DNA of 64,000 bases, taken from Sycobia sp. Sy_11 (lineage: Eukaryota; Arthropoda; Insecta; Hymenoptera; Epichrysomallidae). Shown piece after piece: positions 45,854-55,590 of the stretch; position 1 is the first letter of the stretch, and each line of letters opens with the position of its first letter. The stretch covers positions 124,001-188,000 of the forward strand of contig JACCIC010000287.1 of the NCBI GenBank assembly GCA_018907035.1, given 5' to 3'. The notes under the pieces were generated by a model, which was not told where the DNA came from, made no database searches, and saw only the letters and a list, made by a program, of their open reading frames with translations. The translations under genes and the position numbers were made by a program.

Positions 45854-46053
45854 GCCTACGATAGCTCGATCGCTAGAGCGAAGGACTAGTAACTTGGTGA
45901 TCTGATGTTGAATCCCGGTCTCGGCCGACTGACACAAGCACCGCTGTAATAATTTACATATGCATTGTTTGCAAACACGTCGTCGACCTCCGTCGCTGAT
46001 AAGCACCGATATTTGGAAGCATAAATAGGACAACGTTAAATAACATAAAAAAA
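45854..46053 (+). mobile_element. tRNA-derived SINE, plus copy
   Basis: The head GCCTACGATAGCTCGATCGC followed by TAGAGCGAAGGACTAG contains an A-box-like element. TGATGTTGAATCCCGG is a B box with a change from GGTTCGAATCC. About 200 bp in all, ending in GCATAAATAGGACAACGTTA and an A-rich tail. Short flanking AGACAAA repeats (about 45844 and 46053) suggest a target-site duplication. The same unit occurs inverted at 48407-48610. Confidence 0.8.
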
Positions 46054-46341
46054 GACAAATTAGTAACCAAAATAATATTATTCAAATAATAATATAATTA
46101 AATTTTATTATATATTTCAGCCTAAGATGAAAGATACCTTGGTGACGTTGGGCAATTTGTTCTATCACTCTCTCTCTACATTGTAGCCGGGATATATATT
46201 AGCATGGTCTGTTTTCAGGGCCTTATATAATACCCTGAGCACCTGGAACCTTGCTACAATGTCTAATATGGGATATTCGGCATAATAGAATACTTATTTT
46301 ACCACTTGAATCATTATAAAAATAAATTTTTTAGGTATATA
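46054..46341. other. Short spacer, no recognised gene
   Basis: Contains CTACATTGTAGC and GCTACAATGT about 70 bp apart in inverted orientation. No element boundary could be set. Confidence 0.35.
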
Positions 46342-47616
46342 TTAGGTTGTCAAATATCTCATTTCCGCCTTTTTGTCTTATGAATTTCGCGGCATATGTA
46401 CAAAGCGCTACAGAGTTCGTATCTGGCAATACTATACATCATTTGTAAGGTCTTGATATAATGTACGAAACGACGATATGTATGATTAGTTCAGATATTG
46501 CGTTCAAAAGTTATACACGTATAAATATGGAGTTCACTAACGCCGAAATTCGTGCTATTTTAAAGTTTTCCTTCGTCAAAGGCCAATCCGCTAGAGAAAC
46601 GTTCCGTGAGACTAATGGTGTTTTGGGGGATGGCAGGCTATCACTACGAACAGCAGAGGAATGGTTTCGACGATTAAGAGCCGGTGAAAACGACATGGAT
46701 AAGACAGCCGGCGAAAGGCCTGTGGCGAGGAATACCGATCAAATCATGGAATTTATCCAGTTAGACCGGCATGTGGCATCTCGTGACATCATCCAGGAGA
46801 CGAGAGTTACTCACGAAACCATTTTAAACCATTTTCAGAAAGCTGGATACAAAAAAAGCTTGATGTTTGGGTACCGCATGATTTGACGAAGAAAAACCTC
46901 CGGGACCGAACCAACGCCTGCGATGTGCTTCTGAAAAGAAACGAACTCGACCCATTTTTGAAGCGGGTGGTGACTGGCGACGAAAAATGGATCACATATG
47001 ACAATATCAAGCGAAAAAGGTCGTGGTCCAAAACCGGTGGACTGTCCCAAACATTGGCCCATGCCGGGATTGGTGGCCAGAAAGGTTTTGCTGTGGGTTT
47101 GGTGGAATTGGAAGGGAATCACCCACTATGAGCTGCTTCCATATGGCCAGCCGCTTAATTCTACCATCTACTGTGAACAACTGGATCGCTTGAAGCAGGC
47201 TATCGACCAGAAGCATCCACAATTAGCCAACAGCAAGGGTGTAGTGTTCCACCAGGACAACGCCAAACTACACACTTCGTTAATGACTCGTCAGAAGCTA
47301 CGGGAGTTCGGATAGGAGGTTTTATCGCATCCACCATATTGCCCGAACTTAGCGCCAAGTGATTACCAACTTTTTGTGTCCATGTCGAACGCCTTTGGTG
47401 GTTTAAAATTGGGCTCAAAAGAGGCTTGTGAAAAGTGGCTGTCCGAGTTCTTCGCAAATAAGGAGAGGGGTTTCTACGAGAGGGGTATTATGAGGTAGCT
47501 GTCTAGATGGAAAGAGATTATCAACGGTATTTGAAGTAAATCCGACTACTGTAACAATTTTTATAAAGCATTGAATGAAGAGCAAAAAAGCGGAAGGGAG
47601 ATATTTGACAATCTAA
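46342..47616 (+). mobile_element. Mariner-like element, Hsmar1/SETMAR type (family H), full length
   Basis: TIRs TTAGGTTGTCAAATATCTCA (left) and its near-complement TGAGATATTTGACAACCTAA-like right end (AGATATTTGACAATCTAA at 47616) are flanked by TA at 46340-46341 and 47617-47618. The 1275-bp size is that of a complete element, but the transposase is broken. Confidence 0.88.
46527..47534 (+). pseudogene. Hsmar1-type mariner transposase, frameshifted
   Basis: The ATG at 46527 gives MEFTNAEIRAILKFSFVKGQ, typical of the cecropia/Hsmar1 group to which the SETMAR transposase belongs. LSLRTAEEWFRRLRAGEND follows. A one-base loss in the A-run at about 46848-46857 shifts the frame before VWVPHDLTKKNL. 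The first catalytic block VVTGDEKWITYDNIKRKRS is at about 46967-47025. Another shift near 47065 precedes VWWNWKGITHYELL. VVFHQDNAKLHTS holds the second aspartate, then a stop (TAG) after KLREFG at about 47314. LAPSDYQLFVSM holds the third. One more TAG follows at about 47497. The triad residues survive, so decay is modest. Confidence 0.9.
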
Positions 47617-48390
47617 TATATATGTACACAAAGTTATTATTTCCTGTAGAAGTAGACTGGCACTATACACTGGTCTACAAAACTGTAAATATACAATAGC
47701 AATAAGAAAATAACCAGCCTATACACTGGTTAACAACTCTAGTCTGGAATAAGAATGTGCAATTAACAGTGGTTCGGAACGTACTACAAACTGGAGGTCC
47801 AACATAAGTCGTAATGATGAATAGATCTGGAATTAAAAGAAAAATTCAGCAACAAATGAAAGTTTTGGAGCACTAACAGCCGATAAAGCGAGAGCTACGT
47901 TTGTTTTTTTTGCGTATGTATGTACATAGATAGATTTTAACGGGGAGACAAATGAAACTGAAATATATCGATAAGCGGTCAATCATGTACGGCCCGCACG
48001 AGTCCCGAGGCAATATGTTGCCTTACCTGGTGAGGCTGTATATTTGGTGATATTTTTTCAGCACGCTGCTGCGTTCTGACATTTGCAAAGTATTCAAAAA
48101 AACCGTGAGAACACGCGATGCGCTCTCCGTAGATATTAGTGGTATTTCTGACAGCAAGCATCACGTCTACTGCAGAGCGGCCCCTTCCCGACGGAGAGTT
48201 GAGGCTTCCCCAGATTGCACGACAGGAATTAACACAGCTGAGTCCGCGAAAACAAGTGGTTCTATGTTCCGCTTGAAATCACAAAAATAAACAGAAGGAA
48301 AATGAAATATCTTCGCGCAAATAAAGTAGTTGGAGAGCCAGCTACGAAATTGGTCACTACAAAATATAACTTTGTTTTTTTCACGTAAGA
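47617..48390. other. Unassigned DNA
   Basis: 47793-47893 resembles 26870-26960 (see there). Short frames at 47979-48290 lack known motifs. Confidence 0.4.
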
Positions 48391-48626
48391 CTCATTGTCA
48401 GAATATTTTTTTTTTTTATGTTATTTAACATCGCTCTATTTATGCTTCCAAATATCGGTGCTAATCAGCGACGGAGGTCTACGATGTGTTTGTAAACAAA
48501 GCACATGTAAATTATTACAGCGGTGCCTGTATCAATCGGCCGAGACCGGGATTTGAACTCGGGTCACCAAGTTACTAGTCCTTCGCTCTAGCGATCGAGT
48601 CATCGTAGGCCTCATTGTCAGAATAT
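48391..48626 (-). mobile_element. tRNA-derived SINE, minus copy, with 16-bp target duplication
   Basis: The body at 48407-48610, read on the minus strand, starts GCCTACGATGACTCGATCGC. It keeps a better B box (GAGTTCAAATCCC) than the plus copy and ends in ATAAATAGAGCGATGTTAAA and a poly(A). CTCATTGTCAGAATAT flanks it exactly at 48391-48406 and 48611-48626. The intact duplication indicates a fairly recent insertion. Confidence 0.9.
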
Positions 48627-50512
48627 GCATAGATATCTTGAAAGTCAGAACTCTATACCAATCAGAGGGGCGTGGGTGGATCATAAAAGTTGCAAAAAAA
48701 TTACTTCCAAATTAACTACAAAAGACAATTCTAACAAAATTATTTTCATATTATATTTAATTTAGGTAATCTGAATTATCAGTACTCTCAAGTATGCAGA
48801 AGCATACTAAAAATAACAAGAAATTTCCGTGTTGGTAATAGGGATGTACCCTACAGAATTCACATTATCATAAAAAATATCAAATTTTTCTGCATCTTTC
48901 TTATTGAATGGCTTGGATTTCAGTCAATATCCGTGAAACAAAAGCAATTGTCAGAAGTGTATTTTATTGTTTTCATTAAAAAAAAGACGTATCGTAAAAT
49001 TTTTACGTTTGCAAGAAGTGACGTACCGCTGAAAATGCTCATTTCAAATAATTCTTACACACATTTATGCAAAATCTCTACTTCTGATAATTTACACAGA
49101 TATTAATGAATATCCGCGAAACACAAAATAGTATTTCTCAAAAGTGTATTTTCTTTATAGAGCGCGACTTTTTAAAAAAAAAAGAGGTTTCAAATTATAA
49201 TAATATGTTATGTAATACGTTCCTTATTTATTTATTTATTAAATATTATGAAGTACGTTCTTTAATCTATCACATTTCCTAAAAAATTAATTGAAATGAA
49301 GAACTAAAGGAAAAACGCAACAACCAGATTGTGCTCACGTTCGAGTTCGCGGGACATAAATCTCGTGTCATGCTCTCTCTCTCTCTCTATCTATCTATCT
49401 AGCTATCGTACATGCATACGGAGTCCGCATGCCACGTTAATACTAATATATGGAATAATAAGGGTGATCGCCTCTTCCAGTGAGTCGATCCACTAGCGTA
49501 TCGTCTTTCCATCACTGTACTCGCACGGGGATCGGCAGTGGTCCTCGAACATCGATTCCTTGTGTCTGTACACTCACGTTCTACGTGTGCGTTTTCTTTC
49601 GCCAACGAGCACGAATGGGCTCCGTTGGTGAGGACTGCTTCTTGCAGCTTGCGAAGTCTAACCGGAAGCTCCCGTTCGTGTCGATCCTTGCTCAGTGCAG
49701 TTTCATCGAACGCGATAAAGTTATTTGTGGCTAAAACACGAGACTGTTGCGCCCGGCATTTAGTTTATGCCAATCGCGAAGATCACAACGAGGTGCACAT
49801 TCGAATGAAACTAACCAGCGCAGTCGTGAGTAAACGACATTTTGGTATTGCTGCGTACAAGATCAATCTACTTTTACATAATTGCCTTTTCTTTCTCACG
49901 TAAAGAAAAGGCAGCCTCGCTTCCCTGGTTTTGCTCTCATGCTGAATTGAACTTCTCCGAACTTTCAAATGTCGGGCTGTTTATTTACGCAACTTCTTTA
50001 CATTGGTTTCAATAAGCAGCTCGACTGTAAATCTCTCTCGATATATACACATTCTATGGGCTCTTCTTCTAAAAAATTATAATAAGTTATGTCTCTGAAA
50101 AGTCGATAGTGTAGAATTTTCTGCTGAGTTCTGCAAACCACCGCAATAAATTTTTCTTGCTCTGACAAATACTAAAGTACGAACTTTTAACCTGAAATCG
50201 AGACAGAAAATGAATCTTTTATTGTTATTGATTAAATGACAATCAGATAACACTACATATTCTAGATGTCATACAATGTCTGTACGCATAATCTAGACTA
50301 ATTTGTTAAATATACATTCTTATTATTGTTTTTTTACTTATTTATTGTATTTTCTTCCAGAACTGAATTATTTTCTATATTTGAATTTCGTTGGAATTTG
50401 TTGTATCTGTTTGATCTACTGTAAAAAAAATTAAATTAGATAAAGATATAAAATAAAAATTAATAAAGTAAATCTTCATAATGAACAAACAAAAATGAAG
50501 TAAAGTCAACTA
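48627..50512. other. Unassigned DNA, GC-richer at 49320-50000
   Basis: A (CT)n(CTAT)n microsatellite lies at 49374-49408. The overlapping open frames at 49399-49903 lie on both strands and show no domain. The composition could be LTR or leader sequence of a retroelement. Elsewhere the sequence is AT-rich with no feature. Confidence 0.35.
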
Positions 50513-51759
50513 TTGGGTGTACAAATTTTATTACGAAAACATGGTTACAGATTATTTATTCAAAATATTGTCCATCGGTAGGTATAACTTTTTTCCATAT
50601 TTCTGGCAATTTATGAATTAAAAACCAAACAAATTTCTCGTCTTCCGAGCCCAAGAATGTATCGAGCCAATTTTGCATTCTATTTACTGAACTGAAGCTT
50701 ATTCTTGTAAGAGTGTTCTACATTGATCGGAACAAGTGATAGTCAGATTATGCCAAGTCTGGGCTGCAAGGCGAGTGAGATAGAATTTCTCATTCACTAT
50801 TCTCAAAATAAATTTTGACCGAAGCCGCAACATGTGTCCCAGCGTTATCCTGATAAAAAATAATGGACCTAGGCCTGCATTTATATTCTAGCCGTTTTTC
50901 CTGTAATGCTCGTTTCAAACAAATAAGTTGGGTCGATACTATGGTCCTTCGATAGTTTGACCACTCCAAAACAGTTCGTAGTATACGATACCCTTTTGAT
51001 CCTTCCATATGCAAAGCATGACCTTATTTACATGAATATATCGTTTTGACATAGATTGAGCGGGCCCGCCGGACTGTGTATACGATTTTCTGCATTTAGG
51101 GTTATCATAATAAATCCATTTTTCATCATCAGTGACAAAACGCTGCAACAATTATTTATTTTTATACCGTTGTAGCATGATTTCGGATATACAAAATCTA
51201 CGTTCGACGTGTTTCGGCTTCAATTTGTAAGGCACTCAGTATCTAACCTTAGAATGAATGCCTATGCATTGTGGTGCAGAGAAATGGTTGGTTGCATAAT
51301 ATCCAATGATGCAGCAGGTTCTTCTTAATCTGACATGGATACTCATTCAGCAAAGCGTCTAATTCCTCGTCTTCAAAACTTTTTGCCTTTCCGGACCGAA
51401 GCGCGTCTTGAACTTCAAAATCACCACTTTTGAACCGTTTAAATTACTCGCGGTACGTCGATTCGCCGATACATTCTAACCCATAAGTTTTCGAAACCAA
51501 AAAATATGCCTCTGCCACACTGTTCCTCATATAAAAGAAGAAAAGCAGTGCTTCTCACAAGTGACTTTATTTGGCTGGATACTTGCCGTGATTTTGCACG
51601 ATAAAATAAAGGGCACTGAAAAAATGCTCTAATGAATGCTGCAAAGTTGTTGACATATACACAACCTACAAATATAGCAGATAAGATTTGAATTTCTTCC
51701 CGGGATCTACTGGAGACGTCATATTTAGATAAATACTGGAAACTTACTTGTACACTCAA
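50513..51759 (-). mobile_element. Mariner-like element, family C, full length but decayed
   Basis: The ends TTGGGTGTACAAATTTTA and, at the other side read inward, TTGAGTGTACAAGTAAGTTT are flanked by TA at 50511-50512 and 51760-51761. Length 1247 bp. Two partial relatives are at 37460-38243 and 16328-16450. Confidence 0.85.
50556..51589 (-). pseudogene. Mauritiana-type mariner transposase, frameshifted
   Basis: The minus strand encodes an N-terminal ASIQPNK segment. The expected start codon is ACG here, and the same ACG is seen in the 38 kb copy. Later come FKRFKSGDFEVQDALRSGKA and CISEIMLQRYKN. The first catalytic block is FVTDDEKWIYYDNPKCRKSY, where the usual TGDE is TDDE. VMLCIWKDQKGIVYYELF and SIIFYQDNAGTHVAASVKIY (second aspartate) follow, then SPDLA, a stop, SDYHLFRSM (third aspartate), and an intact end KLPEIWKKVIPTDGQYFE with TAA at 50558-50556. 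Several shifts and stops make it a pseudogene. Confidence 0.85.
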
Positions 51760-51761
51760 TA

Positions 51762-52084
51762 TAAACAAAATTTAAAATTTAAAAATTGTACAATAACAAA
51801 TTTTGTTATGAACATTCATAAATGTAACTATAACAATGTAAATAAAATTAAAAAATTGATCATTATATCAGTTTGTTCTGTTAACGTATTTTTAAGTTGA
51901 ATTACATGAATTTTGCAATTATTCTAAATAAAAATTGGATTTACATTGTATTTTTAGATTTTATTATTTTCGAAAATTATAATAATATTACTAAAACCTA
52001 TAATTAATTTTTATTATTACGTGATTTGTACTGCATTTCCGTCTGGATACCCCACTCAATCAGAAAAAACTTCGGCTTCGCCTT
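51762..52084. other. AT-rich spacer
   Basis: No gene or repeat recognised. Confidence 0.5.
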
Positions 52085-52683
52085 GGTTTTGCAAATGTCG
52101 GTCTAGCATCTATTCACTACGTTTTGCAAGTATGATTGTTTTTGCAAATAGGGAACCGAATTTCCTTGCTTCTGAATCATTCCCAAGACTTTGAGGCATT
52201 TTGAAATTGCTTGTCGAGTGACTTCGAATGTTTCTGCAAATTCTTCTTGTATTGTCACGAGTCTGCAGAAAGTAATTTCACTCATTCAGAATATTTGACA
52301 AAAATTTCTCTTCCTCTGCCATGGCGGTTCTCAAGCTCAAAACCACTGCTATTATCGCGTTAAAACATCTCACGACCCGTTCATTCACTAAGAGAAGTCT
52401 CAGGGTAAGTATTTGAAAGCATTTGATAATCCTCAGCCGCAGTCTTCTTCAAATGAAAATAAACAATACACACGTCACGCGCATGACGAGAATTTAGCTC
52501 CAAAACTGACATCTTCTATCAAAAATACACCTGTCGATGCAAACACAAATTCATTGATGTGGTACTGCAGTTATATGTTGGTAGATATCCAACCTTACTG
52601 TATGAAATTTTTAGCCTGCCTATTTCAACCGGTACTAAGCGCTACAGCCATCTATCGAAGAAGGGTGGAAAAAGTTTGCGTAC

Positions 52684-52687
<4 letters not shown>
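52085..52687 (-). pseudogene. Mariner-like 5' fragment, family I
   Basis: The 5' inverted repeat TTAGGTACGCAAACTTTTTC starts at 52687 right after a TA run. On the minus strand coding begins near 52510 (SVLELNSRHARDVCIVYFHL and KKTAAEDYQMLS). Further pieces are EEFAETFEVTRQAISKCLKV and LGMIQKQGNSVPYLQK, where SVPYLQ stands for WVPHEL. It ends near 52085, before the catalytic domain. Stops and shifts are present. Confidence 0.75.

Positions 52688-52724
<37 letters not shown>
52688..52724. repeat. (TA)n microsatellite
   Basis: Lies exactly between the mariner fragment and the GC-rich LTR-like segment. Confidence 0.9.
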
Positions 52725-52725
<1 letters not shown>

Positions 52726-53090
52726 CGGTCGCGTGTCCGCGTTGAACACGAGGATGGCGGGTACGGCCGTTGCAGAAGATGTGCCCGGCTGGGCTTAGCC
52801 CCGAATCAAGTCGGTGAGGGAGAGAGGCGGTCCGCGAAAGGCGAAACGTCGCATGCAAGGGGACGCATCAGGTCAATGAAAAGAAAAAAAGAGGAACGAG
52901 TAAAATAAAATAGCTCTTTAATGTCGTGACTCGTTGAGCGCTGACAGACCCGTGAAGTCGTGAGGCGCTGTGCGCAGGTCGAGGGCCGTCGATGCGATGG
53001 CGCGCACGGAGTCAGGGAAGAGAGAGAGAATTAGAATTTGAATTAAAATTTTATTTATTAAAGCCAAAGGACTCATGGTCCTTCATAGGC

Positions 53091-53137
<47 letters not shown>

Positions 53138-53752
53138 GCAGGCTGCCACTTACAATCGGGGCGTCGATGTCGTCGTTTTCGTCCGCTGGTGACAGGAGAC
53201 GACGGCAGTAAGCCCTGGACGTACGGCAGCATGCTCTCGGCAGACGTGGGAGGCGGTGTTCCCGCTCGTCGGTAGCCCCGGGATAGGGTGGTCACTCCGC
53301 AGAGGCAGGGGCCGGGTGGCAGGCTCGTCAGCTCGAGCCCTGCAACTACGTTCGCGGAGCGAACTTCGCGAATTTCGACCCGGAGGACGGCAACGAGCGC
53401 GAATAATACGGAAAACCCCAAAAAGAAGCTCACGAAGTGAGGTGACAACAGCACTCGAGGCAGAATATCTTTTTTTGTTCAAGGAAAGGCTTATTCGTGC
53501 GTAACACTGCAGTGCTCTCTCTACTGAAGAACTTCTCGCGCGATGATCTCTCCCCACTATCTCTCAATTATCTCTTCCGCAGTGTATCAGTGCCTCGGCA
53601 GTGTATCAGTGCCTCGGCCTGTAACAAACTACATGCTAAATATTTGCATGTGGACAACAGAGAATATATACACATATTTAAACAAGCTACGGCGGGAGAG
53701 AGACTATAGGGACGTGGGATAGCAAGCGTCAGCGGCACTTGCGATCCACGTC

Positions 53753-53755
<3 letters not shown>
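52725..53755 (-). repeat. GC-rich LTR-like segment between two TA microsatellites
   Basis: Read on the minus strand it starts TGTGACGTGGATCGCAAGTG at 53755 and ends CGCGACCGTTA at about 52725. Inside are a TATATATTC site near 53665, an AATAAA poly(A) signal near 53055 and a (GA)n run at 53094-53133. AGTGTATCAGTGCCTCGGC is duplicated in tandem at 53580-53620. The TG start, promoter-like and poly(A)-like sites suit a solo LTR, but the expected CA end is not seen. Overlapping open frames on both strands show no domain. Confidence 0.35.

Positions 53756-53756
<1 letters not shown>

Positions 53757-53800
<44 letters not shown>
53757..53800. repeat. (TA)n microsatellite
   Basis: Joins the LTR-like segment to the mariner-like element on its right. 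Confidence 0.92.
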
Positions 53801-53801
<1 letters not shown>

Positions 53802-54748
53802 GAGGAGTGTTCAAAAAGTAACGAGAATTTTTAAATTTCGCGGGTTTGGCGAGTCCGCCTGTATAAAAATTTTTTTATTATGTTGGTACGCATGCCCCTG
53901 AAGTACGATAAAATTTTCAGCAATATTCATTGCTTACTTTTTAAGTGGCAGCCGCTCACCTTAGATGTGTTTTTTAAGCTCGGCGATTTCCGTTTGTGAA
54001 AATAATGGAGCAAAGAATTTATATACAATTTTGGGTAAAAAATGAAATAAAGTGTAATGAAATTTATAAAATGTTAACAAAGGCATATGGTGAGTCTGCC
54101 ATGAGTAAAGAAAGGATTTATGAGTGGTATAAGCGTTTCCAAGATGTCCGCGAAAATTTTGAAGAGGACGAACGTCCCGGACGCCCAAGCACATCCACAA
54201 CCGATGAAAACGTGAAAAAAGTGAAAGAAATAGTTATGAACGATCGCCGAATCACCATCAGAGAAGTCGATGATGATATTGGCATATTAGTTGTCTCATG
54301 TCATGGAATTTTTTCGGCTGTTTTGGATATGAAACGTGTGGCAGCGAAATTTGTTCCTAAATTTTTAAACTTCGAACAGAAACAGCGGCGAATGGAAGTT
54401 GCTCAGGAGTCGCTAAATGAAGTTAATAACAATACAGAACTACTAAAACATGTTATAACAGGTGACGAAACATGGGTTTACGGATATGATGTCGAAACTA
54501 AGGCTCAATCGTCCCAGTAGAGGCATTCTGAATTGCCAAGACCGAAAAAGGCACAACAAACTAAAATCGACGAGCTCAAAAAACACGTCTAACGTTAGCG
54601 GTTGCTACTTTAAAAGTAAGCAATGAATAATCCTGAAAATTTTATCGTACTTCAGGGGCATGCGTACCAACATGATAAAAAAAATTTTATACAGGCGGAC
54701 TCTCCAAACCCGCGAAATTTAAAAATTCTCGTTACTTTTTTAACACAC

Positions 54749-54752
<4 letters not shown>
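53801..54752 (+). mobile_element. Mariner-like element with about 155-bp TIRs (family J), internally deleted
   Basis: The left arm 53801-53955 begins GAGGAGTGTTCAAAAAGTAA, and the right arm 54600-54752 is its inverted copy (GAGGTGTGTTAAAAAAGTAA read inward). They share TTAAATTTCGCGGGTTTGG and TGGTACGCATGCCCCTGAAG. These TIRs are far longer than the roughly 30 bp of most mariners. TA runs flank both sides. Total 952 bp, short for a complete element. Confidence 0.85.
54005..54520 (+). pseudogene. Mariner-type transposase N-terminal two-fifths, family J
   Basis: Open from ATG 54005: MEQRIYIQFWVKNEIKCNEI, then LTKAYGESAMSKERIYEWYK and RFQDVRENFEEDERPGRPST. A second helix-turn-helix (NDRRITIREVDDDIGI) follows, then VPKFLNFEQKQRRMEVAQES and the first catalytic block HVITGDETWVYGYDVETKAQ near residues 152-171. 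It ends at TAG 54518-54520. A short GxxxRPKKAQQTKI-like tail follows, and then the right TIR begins. The second and third catalytic aspartates are deleted. The remaining frame is long and clean, so it could still encode a DNA-binding fragment. Confidence 0.85.

Positions 54753-54791
<39 letters not shown>
54753..54791. repeat. (TA)n microsatellite
   Basis: Abuts the right TIR of the family-J element. Confidence 0.92.
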
Positions 54792-54793
<2 letters not shown>

Positions 54794-55099
54794 TTTTTTC
54801 CATTAAATACTGCGAATATTTAGTTACTGGTGCCAACTGAAATTGAAAAATTGAAGAAGAAAAAAATGATCTGTGTATTTTGTAAGATGTTTATATACAG
54901 CCTATACTACATTCACTGATAAAATAATATATTATACAACTATTGAATAAGGGAGGTTATTCTACAAGAGTAAAGTTTTATACGAATGTTTTGCTCTGTT
55001 TTACAGATTAGTTGCACACAGGAATTTGTTCAAATATCGTGAAAAATGATATTTGTGACAACTAGAATACTAACGTGATCACATTAAATGATGAATTTA

Positions 55100-55590
55100 C
55101 TTATGTTTTCATAATCTTGATTTATGTTTCCAAATCAATTTCATCCCCTTCAAAGTTATTGCCTTCCACTGTAATATCCTTATTCCAATAAATTTTCTAG
55201 TCATGACAATACTTGGCAAAGTCCTTCGTCAGAGTGGCCTTCAAAGTGCACGGGATTCTGACTTTTATCTCCTCAATTGAGTCAAAACGGTGACCCCGGA
55301 GCGGTTTCTGGAGTTTTTAAGGTCTCGAATTGTCAGTCGACGATTTTGGCCGACCAGTTCTTTCACTTTATTAACATGATAATCATGGGTCGATATTTTT
55401 GTTCGATGTGACACACATTTTTTTAACATTCTAGCAGCTAACTCTGAACTTGTTTATCACTTGTAAACATTCTTGGAAGACCGTATTGAATCACCAAATG
55501 TTTTTTGGAATATCCTCAATGTTTCCGCAGTGGAAATTCCATTCCGGAAACAAAATTTAATGCAACTTCTTTATTCAATAAATCTAGACA
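55100..55590 (-). pseudogene. Internally deleted mariner-like remnant, family K
   Basis: The minus strand starts near 55565 with ILFPxNGISTAETLRIFQKT, then FGDSIRSSKNVYK and ERTGRPKSST, followed by VGQNRRLTIRDL (near 55340-55310). It then passes directly to LRGHRFDSIEEIKVRIPC and VEGNNFEGDEIDLET. The last block is the C-terminus typical of mariner transposases. The whole catalytic centre is absent and frames shift. Confidence 0.75.

Noticed and set aside
45854..45930. A genuine tRNA gene
   Set aside because: The B box is mutated, the acceptor stem does not close, and the sequence continues into a SINE body with a poly(A). A second copy has target duplications.
45749..46033. 94-codon minus-strand ORF
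   Set aside because: It is the antisense of the SINE at 45854-46053.
49399..49968. Several overlapping ORFs of 60-120 codons on both strands
   Set aside because: None has a recognisable domain, and mutual overlap on both strands in a GC-richer patch suggests chance.
53083..53557. Two long minus-strand ORFs (123 and 135 codons)
   Set aside because: They overlap each other and a plus-strand ORF in an LTR-like GC-rich segment; one ends in the (CT)n repeat. No domain.
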